Shown here piece by piece: positions 1 through 6,304 of a stretch of DNA of 7,395 nucleotides. The stretch is from the NCBI GenBank assembly GCA_028701945.1, contig JAQVPT010000183.1, positions 1 to 7,395 of the forward strand. Reading direction: 5' to 3'. Numbering within the stretch: position 1 is the stretch's first letter; each line of letters opens with the position of its first letter. The position numbers and the translations under genes were made by a program. The DNA comes from Bacteroidales bacterium (GTDB lineage Bacteria > Bacteroidota > Bacteroidia > Bacteroidales > ML635J-15). The notes under the pieces are model-generated. The model had not been told where the DNA came from. It saw only the letters and a program-made list of their open reading frames with translations, and made no database searches.

Positions 1-107
1 ATACCTCGTAGTTCTGCTACTTTCGTGCCTTCCCCATGCTGGCGCAGATTTGAAATCCGTGCCCTTGGTATTACAGACATTCGGATTGCAAATCCGAGCC
101 AGCGTGA
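1..107. repeat. 107-bp dispersed repeat, copy 1 (cut by window edge), large imperfect palindrome
   Basis: This stretch matches positions 3190-3296 in the same orientation with only four substitutions by eye (positions 15, 37, 67 and 97). Inside it, 35-59 and 82-106 form 25-nt inverted arms with about 21 pairable positions counting one G-U pair. Each arm is also a small palindrome (GATTT-G-AAATC and CGGATT-GCA-AATCCG), so two alternative folds are possible. It begins at the first base of the window, so its true left end is unknown. It lies downstream of the nuclease pseudogene. No coding function is proposed; it behaves like a dispersed intergenic palindromic repeat. Confidence 0.85.
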
Positions 108-184
108 AAGCGTGACTTACGAACGGTTACAGCCGCTTTTCGCATTACATATAGGTGTTGTTAGCAGTGCGGTGCTTTAGTCGA
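108..184. other. Intergenic segment between repeat copy 1 and the nuclease pseudogene
   Basis: No gene is visible here. The segment contains AACGGTTACAGCCGC near 122 and GTGTTGTTAGCA near 155-165, so it is bounded by AAC and GTT triplets like the other intergenic elements in the window. The two halves pair only weakly. It could be a degraded member of the same class of palindromic gene-end elements; this is an inference from a weak match. Confidence 0.25.
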
Positions 185-920
185 TTAAAAAGTGCCATCT
201 TCTCTTGTTTTAATTGCAACATTTAATGTTTCAATTATTGGATTGTCTTTACTTTCGCGTAGAAAATTATTTCTTAGTCGTATCAATTGCTCTATTGAAA
301 CACTTTCATATATTTTAAATATTAGTCTTTCTTCGTCAATTGAAAATCTTTGTGGATTTCGTCGACAGAGTTTAATGAAATATTCAAAAGTAAAATTGTA
401 TTTTTTTAATATTTTAGTGACATTTTCGTATTGCTGAAGTTCACGGTGGCAATCCACGAAATTTAAATGTTCTTCCTCTTTTTCATCAATTTCCCAACCA
501 TCTTCACCAAAACCTTTAATTATGTATTGCCATTTATTTTTATATTCTTCTAGGTCTCCTTTCATTATTCTTTTTTCATCCTTAAATGATTTTGCTATTT
601 CAACAACAATTGTGGAGGGAACAATATAAATATCTGGGATTGATATTACGTCCTCAAATTTATTTTTATATATGACAAAAACAATAAAATGATTGTAGTT
701 GGCAACAACATTGTTAACGACTAATGAAGAGTAACCTCCAACTGATTTCACATCTATTGAAATTACAGATTCATCTTCTCGTACTACTCTTATATCAATG
801 CCTTTTTTATTTCCTTGGCTCATATAAGCTTCTAGGCCTAATCTGTATAGGTTCGATAACTAAATGTTCGCTTGCGATACCAGTATTAAAGCTATTTGCT
901 CTTTTTTTGTTCTTTTCCAT
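185..920 (-). pseudogene. PD-(D/E)XK nuclease-like protein, frameshifted near its 5' end
   Basis: From the ATG at 823 the frame reads 212 aa and opens with GNKKGIDI...ISIDVKS. This is the classic D-X13-D-X-K arrangement of a PD-(D/E)XK fold (D10, D24, K26 in that numbering), but the usual N-terminal helix is missing. The helix is encoded just upstream in two frames. From an ATG at 918-920, the first 21 codons end in GIASEHLV. At about 857 the reading must move to the other frame, which gives SNLYRLGLEAY and runs straight into MSQGNKKG. Joined, the protein is about 245 aa with a complete fold. Unjoined, the upstream frame ends after 37 codons and the downstream frame has a TAG at 860-862. The lesion is a net +1 (or -2) with no homopolymer beside it. 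The C-terminal 130 residues are charged, helical-looking and unrecognised. The biological target is unknown. An assembly error cannot be excluded. Confidence 0.75.
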
Positions 921-1044
921 ACTATTTAACTTGTTTTTTTTAAATTATTCTTGGTTTCTGAAGTGCTTTTTTCTGCTTTTTGAAATAATCATGTTAACGT
1001 ATTACTGAGAACATTCTTTAGGGTATGTGTCATTTGCACTGACT

Positions 1045-1179
1045 GCTAACGGTTTGCAAATAGGCGCAGGCAGGGAGTTTACCCACTTAACTTGCTACGA
1101 AGAATTGAACTTCCGATATACCACAGTCCTGTCATACGAAGCACGAAACCCCTGCTTGAGCTTATTTGCTGTTACCGCC
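1045..1179. repeat. Large intergenic imperfect palindrome (about 135 bp) with GCTAACG end
   Basis: The left arm (1048-1075) and right arm (1149-1179) are inverted repeats with small bulges. Shared blocks include CGGT, GCAAATA and GCAGGG. About 73 nt lie between them. The element starts with GCTAACG, and a GTT triplet (1171-1173) lies in the other arm. It falls in the 446-bp space between the lipoprotein gene and the nuclease pseudogene, where no credible gene is seen; the short plus-strand reading frames over it are by-products of the repeat. No function can be assigned from sequence. Confidence 0.65.
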
Positions 1180-1300
1180 TGTGGTTCTGTCTCTCGTTTC
1201 AGCATTTATCACCTTATTCTCAGAGAAGTTTCTCTACACTCTTTTCTCTCAAAATAATCTTCTCTAATGAAAAAGGGATGTGATTTTGAGACATCAGATT

Positions 1301-1334
1301 ATTACACTTTTGCTAGAAGCTGAAGCAATGTAAT
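1301..1334. other. Hairpin downstream of the lipoprotein gene, possible terminator
   Basis: Positions 1301-1314 and 1324-1334 pair as ATTACA plus TTGCT, with a 3-nt bulge and a loop of about 9 nt. It lies about 33 bp beyond the stop of the lipoprotein gene, where a transcription end for that operon would be expected. It lacks a clear U-run on the minus strand, so it is not a textbook intrinsic terminator; it could instead protect the 3' end of the mRNA. Confidence 0.3.
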
Positions 1335-1366
1335 TTAGCGGATGAAATTTCTTTTTCAAACACAAC

Positions 1367-2059
1367 TTAAAAATCAACTTTACGTAGTGAAATTGTAACG
1401 GTCTCTTCCCAAGGAGTGAGATAAATCCATTTTACATAGCCATATTTTTCATTAAAAAAATAGGAAACACTAAATTGTCCTAGTTCATCTACATAATTTA
1501 AGTTTTTACCCTCTGATTTATAGCACAACAAATTCTCTGTTTCAAAAGCTATTCGTGTTGTATCAAAATCAGCAGAACTTAATTCTTGCTTTATTTTCTT
1601 CCCCGCAAGATTAATAGTTTTGTTTTTTCCTTTATCCCAATAGGAGGCTTTTTGAATATTCAAATCTATTGAAGAAGTGAATCCATTTCCTATTGGTTTC
1701 GAAACTCTCGGGAAAGGTAACACTTCTGTAAATTCTAAAACATTCCTGCGTGGTGGATGTAAAGATATTTCATTACTGTTGTCAATTACTCCTGTACATT
1801 CATTATCCATAGTAGTATTGGATTTTTTGTATTCGTAGCATACCGTTATGGGTCGAATTGTTTTTTCAAACAATGATGATTCACGACAACTCATAATTAA
1901 AGTAAAAGTATCAACTACGGTATTGAGCGAATCAGTAATCTCAACATCATAAAACCAGGTTCTGCCAGGTTTAAAAACAGATGCCTCATCACTATTTCCA
2001 CAAGAAATTAGACTAAGGAGTAAAATAACCAACGCAGTACGAGTAAAGAAGGAACTCAT
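1367..2059 (-). CDS. Predicted lipoprotein of unknown function
   Basis: The 230-aa protein starts at the ATG at 2057-2059, two bases after the stop of the upstream gene. A TTG at 2066-2068 would add three residues and overlap that gene; the ATG is preferred because it leaves the signal peptide intact. Residues 2-19 form a signal peptide with a basic residue (R7), a hydrophobic core and a lipobox LISC, giving lipidated Cys20. The next residues, GNSDE, contain the S-D/E tract that in several Bacteroidota directs lipoproteins to the cell surface, so surface exposure is plausible. The mature part has an aromatic, beta-rich pattern with FKPGRTWFYDVEI near its start and four or so further Cys residues. 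I do not recognise a family. Tight spacing suggests translational coupling with the 232-aa gene upstream, so the two probably act together. Confidence 0.8.
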   Translation of the reverse strand: MSSFFTRTALVILLLSLISCGNSDEASVFKPGRTWFYDVEITDSLNTVVDTFTLIMSCRESSLFEKTIRPITVCYEYKKSNTTMDNECTGVIDNSNEISLHPPRRNVLEFTEVLPFPRVSKPIGNGFTSSIDLNIQKASYWDKGKNKTINLAGKKIKQELSSADFDTTRIAFETENLLCYKSEGKNLNYVDELGQFSVSYFFNEKYGYVKWIYLTPWEETVTISLRKVDF

Positions 2060-2061
2060 CT

Positions 2062-2760
2062 TTAACAAGTTTTTACTCCAATAATTTCTAATGACCGATA
2101 ATTTCTTGCGGTAATCTGGACATATTTAAGTTCATTCAATGGAACTCCTTTTGGAATAATTTCTTCGGATACGTAATTTAAATCATCTGCATCAAATCTT
2201 ACACCGTCAAAAGTAGTCAAACCACCCCCTCCACCAGAGTTTATTCCGTTCCAAGACACTGTGTGCGAACTTGAAGAAGAACCATCCGAATTAGAAGTAT
2301 GAGTATAGCTATAATCAACCTTGTCCAAAACATAGAGACCGATAGCAGCTGCAATTGGCCACCAATTAATGTTAGGATTAAAGTCAGGATTTAAATAACG
2401 TCCCTGAAATGTAACTCTTTCTTCAATTTTACCAACAAGCAAGACACTTTTTTTAGAGGATAGTCTACTATTAAAGGCAAATTCAACACGCTTGTTTTCT
2501 GGATTGACATAAATCGTTTGTTGTGCCAAAACTTTTGTCCTCCCATATTCGTCAATTCCAATATGAGAAATATTTACAGAATTGTCGATTCCAACCTCAA
2601 ATTCCTTGAAATTTAATACAAAATCCTTAGCTCCATTCGTGTCTATCAAAATTCCATCTGCACCAGAATTACTTAGATTCTCAATAATTATTGAATCTTC
2701 GTTTTGCTCTATAGTAGCATTTCCAGTAGGAAAACACTTTAAATCTTTTAAATTACACAT
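2062..2760 (-). CDS. Hypothetical protein, 232 aa, first gene of the lipoprotein operon
   Basis: I do not recognise this protein. It begins MCNLKDLKCF with no signal peptide. Residues 15-120 alternate hydrophobic and polar residues in a beta-sandwich-like pattern. A short hydrophobic stretch with WWPIAAAIGLYVL (133-145) follows, too short for a confident membrane helix. It is followed by low-complexity Ser-rich (161-165) and Gly-rich (176-180) linkers, and by a C-terminal segment of about 50 residues ending in Cys. The single ATG at 2758-2760 fits a promoter-like TATCTTTG about 43 bp upstream. Two bases separate its stop from the lipoprotein gene, so the pair is almost surely co-transcribed. 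The product could be cytoplasmic or loosely membrane-associated; sequence alone does not decide. Confidence 0.75.
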   Translation of the reverse strand: MCNLKDLKCFPTGNATIEQNEDSIIIENLSNSGADGILIDTNGAKDFVLNFKEFEVGIDNSVNISHIGIDEYGRTKVLAQQTIYVNPENKRVEFAFNSRLSSKKSVLLVGKIEERVTFQGRYLNPDFNPNINWWPIAAAIGLYVLDKVDYSYTHTSNSDGSSSSSHTVSWNGINSGGGGGLTTFDGVRFDADDLNYVSEEIIPKGVPLNELKYVQITARNYRSLEIIGVKTC

Positions 2761-2802
2761 AGCTATATTTTTTTTAGGTTAATAATTCAGTAGTCAGTCT
2801 GA

Positions 2803-2810
2803 CAAAGATA
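2803..2810 (-). promoter_or_regulatory. Likely Bacteroidota -7 box (TATCTTTG) for the 2760-1367 operon
   Basis: On the minus strand TATCTTTG is an exact match to the Bacteroidota -7 consensus TAnnTTTG. It lies 42 bp before the ATG at 2760, leaving a leader of about 36 nt. The best upstream TTG is only 15 nt away, shorter than the usual spacing of about 19, so the -33 element is weak. Confidence 0.45.
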
Positions 2811-2938
2811 ACAAAAAAATTATGCCAACAGAAGTTTTCTTGTCATTTCTTTTTCTGTCAGCCATAAAGTTTTTAAAGGACTATTCGTTAAAATTTCTTC
2901 ATAATTGTCAAGGTAGTACGGTCGTTTTTACCATTGGC

Positions 2939-2972
2939 GCTAACGAGTGGATAGTCGCCATTAGGCGACTAT
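2939..2972. repeat. GCTAACG motif followed by a perfect 9-bp hairpin
   Basis: GCTAACG (2939-2945) is followed by a perfect inverted repeat: ATAGTCGCC at 2951-2959, a 4-nt ATTA loop, and GGCGACTAT at 2964-2972. No U-run follows on either strand, so this is unlikely to be an intrinsic terminator. It lies in the 552-bp gap between the acidic-protein gene and the 2760 operon. The GCTAACG start links it to the larger palindromes at 1045 and 6493. Confidence 0.6.
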
Positions 2973-3189
2973 ATCACACTTAGGTTTAGGTTTATATTTA
3001 TGTTTAATGTGCTGTTTATCAGCATATTAGTCGCAAACATTGTAGATTTCATAAGAATGTCCATTTAATTAATAACAGGATTTATTTAGCAACTATTTAT
3101 TAAAAAGTAAATATAAATAAAGTTATTATATATCCAATTATCTAACGGACTTTTTATGTTATCAAACCCTTTTGTAGTAATATGGGTAT
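2973..3189. other. Very AT-rich spacer without a gene
   Basis: No credible reading frame is seen on either strand. The segment holds a short TTAGGT double repeat near 2980, a run of A/T-rich sequence, a CTAACGG motif at 3142-3148, and a GGTATATACC palindrome that begins at 3185 and runs into the 107-bp repeat. The CTAACGG may mark the true left edge of the element carrying that repeat; this is inferred only from the motif's position at other elements. Confidence 0.4.
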
Positions 3190-3296
3190 ATACCTCGTAG
3201 TTCTACTACTTTCGTGCCTTCCCCACGCTGGCGCAGATTTGAAATCCGTGCCCTTGATATTACAGACATTCGGATTGCAAATCCGAACCAGCGTGA
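3190..3296. repeat. 107-bp dispersed repeat, copy 2, large imperfect palindrome
   Basis: This is the second copy of the sequence at 1-107, about 96% identical and in the same orientation, 3189 bp apart. Arms 3224-3248 and 3271-3295 are 25-nt inverted repeats matching at 21 positions, around a 22-nt loop. It lies 16 bp beyond the stop of the acidic-protein gene, as copy 1 lies downstream of the nuclease pseudogene. Identity ends abruptly at the AGCGTGA end of the right arm, which suggests that the palindrome itself defines that edge of the unit. Confidence 0.88.
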
Positions 3297-3312
3297 GGAT
3301 GTTCTTGCACAT

Positions 3313-3579
3313 TTATTCTTCTTTTACTTCTCTAGCAATATCGTAGGCTTCAATAACTCCCTCAAATATAAGTTCCTTTTTCCCATTCGTCAACCCAAAA
3401 ACATCATCGTTACTGTCAACTAAAATAGAGACATATTGTAGAAAGAGCTTATCCACATCCGAATCAAAAGTATCATCGGCATCGTCTTTTGGCCATCCAT
3501 CATCGTCGTAAAAAAAACCAAATTGGTCATCCTGATTGAATAACTTAAATTCTTCCTTGTTTAAAATTATATCTGCCAT
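3313..3579 (-). CDS. Small, strongly acidic protein of unknown function (88 aa)
   Basis: The frame begins at ATG 3577-3579 and is flanked by palindromic elements on both sides. By count it has 25 Asp/Glu against 8 Lys/Arg in 88 residues, with Asp clusters around residues 17-42 (QDDQ, YDDDGWPKDDADD). There is no signal peptide or membrane segment, so it is probably cytoplasmic. I do not recognise a family. Small acidic proteins of this size include immunity proteins and DNA mimics that inhibit DNA-binding enzymes. It lies about 350 bp from a restriction operon, but it is a separate transcription unit with an element between, so any link is speculative. No Shine-Dalgarno or TAnnTTTG box is evident. 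A chance frame is unlikely given the protein-like composition. Confidence 0.65.
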   Translation of the reverse strand: MADIILNKEEFKLFNQDDQFGFFYDDDGWPKDDADDTFDSDVDKLFLQYVSILVDSNDDVFGLTNGKKELIFEGVIEAYDIAREVKEE

Positions 3580-3644
3580 CGTCTGAAATGTTAAGGTTAC
3601 AACATTGGTAGAACTCTCTCGTATTATGCGTTAGCATTATGTAC

Positions 3645-3766
3645 AACGGTTAGGCTATGTGGAGTTTGGGATTTTGAAATGACTAATTTTCAATTTATCA
3701 CTAATTTTATTTATGGCTAAAAACTTCAATATTAGCACATTACCCAAATTACATATAGCCTTTGTT
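3645..3766. repeat. Intergenic palindrome with 24-26-nt arms bounded by AAC and GTT
   Basis: The left arm (3645-3670) and right arm (3743-3766) are inverted repeats sharing AAC, GGCTAT and TTTGGG blocks. About 20 positions pair around a 2-nt gap, with a 72-nt AT-rich loop. The outermost bases are AAC on the left and GTT on the right. A CGTTAGC (3629-3635), the reverse complement of the GCTAACG seen at other elements, lies just outside. An 88-codon minus-strand frame spans this and the next palindrome, but it is best explained as repeat sequence. Confidence 0.65.
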
Positions 3767-3844
3767 ACCCACTGGCATTCTTTGTTTTCAGTCATTTTAT
3801 ATTTCGAATTTGCTACAATTTTCATTTTTCTCGGTGCGTTGGCT

Positions 3845-3908
3845 AGCCATACTCTTTTGCAATTTTTGGTCAAGCGTTGGCTCGTGTGAATTGCAAATGT
3901 GTATGGCT
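3845..3908. repeat. 20-bp-arm palindrome just downstream of the endonuclease gene
   Basis: The arms 3845-3864 and 3889-3908 pair at 18 of 20 positions around a 24-nt loop. It ends 15 bp from the stop codon of the restriction endonuclease, so it forms a strong hairpin at the 3' end of the C-M-R mRNA. There is no U-run after it on the minus strand. It may stabilise or end the transcript, or be one half of a larger element that includes the palindrome at 3645-3766. Confidence 0.65.
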
Positions 3909-3922
3909 TACGGGTTGGCATT

Positions 3923-4891
3923 TTATTTCTCTCCTATAAAAATATGGTTAATGAATAAAGTATGCGGTGCACTAATTAGGTTAATATCAAATTTCAATGA
4001 AGGCTCAACTCTCGAACTGGCATTGTGAATTCTAAATGATATTTGCCAACCTTCGTTTAAAGAAACAATTAATGTTGTTTTAGAATTATTTTCATAAACA
4101 ACTTCAATTAATCGAGTTGGCAATTTAAGTTTGGGAATTTTTGCTTTTGGTTTAACTTTTTCAAAAGGTTGATTAAGTGTTCCATGCAAATTGTAAGCTT
4201 GTATTTCAACAGTGCTTTTCCCTTTAATAACTTTATAAAAATCTTGATTCCCAATTAAATATTCAACAAGTCTTTTAGGAACGATTTCAGGGTTTTCATT
4301 ATCTAATCTCAATAATTCAGAACGAAAAGCATCCAATAAAGGCACATAAATATTATCATGCATATCTTTAATTGCTGTCCATTTAGTGCTTTTATCCTTG
4401 TCTCTTAGATTTGTTAAGAAATCAAATATTGGTTTGATTTCACCAAAATAATCAGAAGAACAAGGTAGTCCAATCCATTTATTTCCAAAATCTATTTTTT
4501 GTGATAAACGTGAATGTTTTACTGCACGGTGATTATTTTTAGCTGAAATTCCAATTTCCCATTTTTGAAGTAATCTAATTGCTAAAACATCTCTAACATC
4601 ACCAGTTTGTCCTTCACTGTCAGAAACTATTTCAAGTTGTAAAACATCGTCAGAGTTTAAACTGTTTGATAAACGAGGTTCAATATCGACAAGAAAGTTA
4701 ATTGCTGCACTTGAAACTAAGGAATATAACCCTTGATCATCTTCTGAGAAAATCTCATAACATAATTTTGCTGTTTTATAAGGTTCACTGTCAATAATAA
4801 TCACATTGTTGTGAGACTTATTTAACCTATCGTAAAATTCTTTTAATAAGGCATATTCAAATGCTTTTCCTGTTTTTGTTTGTATTGCCAT
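3923..4891 (-). CDS. Type II restriction endonuclease, HaeIII family (predicted GGCC)
   Basis: The 322-aa product would cut unmethylated DNA at GGCC, with its site protected in the host by the methyltransferase encoded directly upstream. Family assignment rests on remembered features of the HaeIII endonuclease family. These are an N-terminal GKAFEYALL helix, a GDVRD motif (98-101-plus), WEIGISAKNNHRAVKHSR (111-128), a KWIGLPCSSDYF segment (138-149), QAYNLHGTLNQP (231-242), and a C-terminal SFRIHNASSRVEPSLKFDI (285-303). A PD-(D/E)XK-like active site would use D101, E112 and K118; these are candidates only. The length agrees with the family (a little over 300 aa) and no break is seen. The ATG (4889-4891) is two bases past the methyltransferase stop, so translation is likely coupled and the endonuclease is made last in the operon. 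Confidence 0.92.
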   Translation of the reverse strand: MAIQTKTGKAFEYALLKEFYDRLNKSHNNVIIIDSEPYKTAKLCYEIFSEDDQGLYSLVSSAAINFLVDIEPRLSNSLNSDDVLQLEIVSDSEGQTGDVRDVLAIRLLQKWEIGISAKNNHRAVKHSRLSQKIDFGNKWIGLPCSSDYFGEIKPIFDFLTNLRDKDKSTKWTAIKDMHDNIYVPLLDAFRSELLRLDNENPEIVPKRLVEYLIGNQDFYKVIKGKSTVEIQAYNLHGTLNQPFEKVKPKAKIPKLKLPTRLIEVVYENNSKTTLIVSLNEGWQISFRIHNASSRVEPSLKFDINLISAPHTLFINHIFIGEK

Positions 4892-4893
4892 AA

Positions 4894-5937
4894 TTAATGA
4901 ATTGCCTTTTCAAGTTTTGTTTCTGATTTCTGGTTTACTTCATTTATCCTATTAGATAAACTTTGTTTAATTTCTTTTGCAAGGTGATAAGCTAAATTAA
5001 CAGGAACTGCATTTCCAATCATTTTGTAACCCGCTGAAATATTATCATAATAGAATATAAAATCGTCAGGGAAAGTCTGAATTCTTGCACATTCTCGCAC
5101 ACTTAACCTTCTGTATAATTTTTCTTTTCCTTTTACAAACTCTCGTTTATTTTGCTCAACAAATATCATTTTTGGTGCTTGTGGATGAAGAGGTGCATGT
5201 CTTGCACCTGCTTGAATGGTAAAAGAAACTTCATCCCAACTCCTTACTCTATTTCTTGACATAAACATACTTGAAAAACCACCATCCATATATTCATGAT
5301 TTGGGATAGTGCAATTGCCATTATTGGCACCTTTCCCATTTTTTGCAACCAAAACATCTTCGGTCAAATCTCCAATAGCATCTTTCAAATAAATTTGCTT
5401 TTTGAAGCCATTAGGAAACTTGAAATCAACTTTTAAGTCACTACGAAAGCCTATAAAGAAAACTCTTTTTCTGTCTTGTGGCACATTAAAGTCTTTTGCA
5501 TTTAAGAGTTTGAAATGCAAATCATAACCTATACCAGCATTTCTGAAATGATTTTTGATGTTTTCCAAAGCATCTTTGTGCCTTAACAATAGCATCCCCG
5601 AAACATTTTCAGCTAAGAAAAAATATGGTTGTTTAGCTTCAAGCAAACGAATAAAATCAAAAAACAATTGACCACGATTATCTTCTATGCCACGCAATGA
5701 ACCTGCTTCACTCCAACTTTGGCAAGGTGGACCACCGATAATTCCATCGCATTCAGGGACATCTTCGTTCGGTATTTTTGTTATACTTCTTCTGTCTAAA
5801 AATGTATTTGGATGGTTTTTTTCAAATGTTTTCCAAATATCTTTATCATATTCATTAGCCCATGATAATTTGAAACCAGCTTTGGAAAATCCCAAATCCA
5901 GACCACCTGCTCCTGAAAATAGTGATACAATTTTCAT
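4894..5937 (-). CDS. DNA (cytosine-5-)-methyltransferase, M.HaeIII-like (predicted GGCC)
   Basis: The enzyme transfers a methyl group from S-adenosylmethionine to C5 of cytosine in its recognition site, protecting the host from the partner endonuclease. All main motifs are present in order: I, SLFSGAGGLDLGF (5-17); IV, GGPPCQSW with catalytic Cys72; VI, ENVSG (110-114); VIII, QDRKRVFFIG (154-163); IX, RRLSVRECARIQTFPDDF (276-293); X, GYKMIGNAVPV (303-313). The target-recognition region lies at about 185-275. It contains FMSRNRVRSWDE and LHPQAPKM, which closely resemble the corresponding part of M.HaeIII as I remember it, so GGCC is the predicted target. At 347 aa it is slightly longer than M.HaeIII (about 330) because of a charged C-terminal tail. 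It starts four bases after the controller gene and is followed within two bases by the endonuclease. Confidence 0.96.
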   Translation of the reverse strand: MKIVSLFSGAGGLDLGFSKAGFKLSWANEYDKDIWKTFEKNHPNTFLDRRSITKIPNEDVPECDGIIGGPPCQSWSEAGSLRGIEDNRGQLFFDFIRLLEAKQPYFFLAENVSGMLLLRHKDALENIKNHFRNAGIGYDLHFKLLNAKDFNVPQDRKRVFFIGFRSDLKVDFKFPNGFKKQIYLKDAIGDLTEDVLVAKNGKGANNGNCTIPNHEYMDGGFSSMFMSRNRVRSWDEVSFTIQAGARHAPLHPQAPKMIFVEQNKREFVKGKEKLYRRLSVRECARIQTFPDDFIFYYDNISAGYKMIGNAVPVNLAYHLAKEIKQSLSNRINEVNQKSETKLEKAIH

Positions 5938-5941
5938 AGTT

Positions 5942-6268
5942 TTAAAATTTTAAATTTCCTTGTTTGATATTCGATTGTTTTAAATACTTGACTTTTTGTT
6001 CTGCAAGTTCTAACGCATTTTCTGAACAGCAATTCTGGTAAATTATTTTTGCAAATTTTTCGCTAAACAATTCATCTTTTAGAGTTTTCAAATCAAGATT
6101 AAAAACAGAAGCCAGTTTTTCTAATCGCTTCTCATCAAACTCGCGTTTGCTATTCTCAATTTTACTGAGATTTGCCGAATCCATATTTAGTTTAGCAGCT
6201 AATTGAGTCAAGGTCAAATCATTCTCAGTTCTTAACAATCTAATATATTCTCCGAAGGTTTCTTTCAT
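5942..6268 (-). CDS. XRE-family controller protein of the restriction-modification operon
   Basis: The 108-aa protein begins MKETFGEYIRLLR and carries an XRE-type helix-turn-helix at about residues 18-42 (LTLTQLAAKLNMDSANLSKIENSKRE). It ends in a charged helical region of about 60 residues with CC at 80-81. Known R-M controllers are usually 70-100 aa, so this is slightly long. The frame stays open to 6331, but the ATG at 6266-6268 is chosen because the longer N-terminus would overlap the promoter and operator and has no family resemblance. It is the first gene of a C-M-R operon and is expected to bind the palindrome at 6288-6304. That would repress, or time, expression of the methyltransferase and endonuclease. 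A general XRE repressor is the alternative; the operon order and operator favour a controller. Confidence 0.87.
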   Translation of the reverse strand: MKETFGEYIRLLRTENDLTLTQLAAKLNMDSANLSKIENSKREFDEKRLEKLASVFNLDLKTLKDELFSEKFAKIIYQNCCSENALELAEQKVKYLKQSNIKQGNLKF

Positions 6269-6287
6269 TTGACTTGTATATTTATTC

Positions 6288-6304
6288 TTGTCAATAATTG
6301 ACAA
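6288..6304. promoter_or_regulatory. Probable controller operator (C-box): 17-bp perfect palindrome
   Basis: TTGTCAAT-T-ATTGACAA (minus strand) is a perfect 8-bp inverted repeat around one base. It lies 19 bp before the controller ATG and shares its first three bases with the -7 promoter box. A bound dimer would cover the expected transcription start, so repression is the simplest reading. No second complete copy was seen in the window. Confidence 0.7.

Noticed and set aside
1027..1283. Two overlapping plus-strand frames of 63-76 codons
   Set aside because: Both lie over the 135-bp palindromic element and have no start signal or domain; judged chance frames in repeat sequence.
1367..2068. TTG start for the lipoprotein adding three residues
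   Set aside because: An ATG two bases after the upstream stop gives a normal signal peptide; the TTG adds nothing recognisable.
3214..3423. 69-codon plus-strand frame
   Set aside because: It starts inside the 107-bp repeat and then runs antisense through the acidic-protein gene; it is a shadow.
3313..3579. Toxin-antitoxin or effector-immunity pair with a neighbouring gene
   Set aside because: No partner gene overlaps or abuts it; palindromic elements lie on both sides.
3655..3921. 88-codon minus-strand frame between the endonuclease and the acidic protein
   Set aside because: It covers two strong palindromes, has a basic composition unlike a folded protein, and its sequence is explained by the inverted repeats. 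Treated as non-coding.
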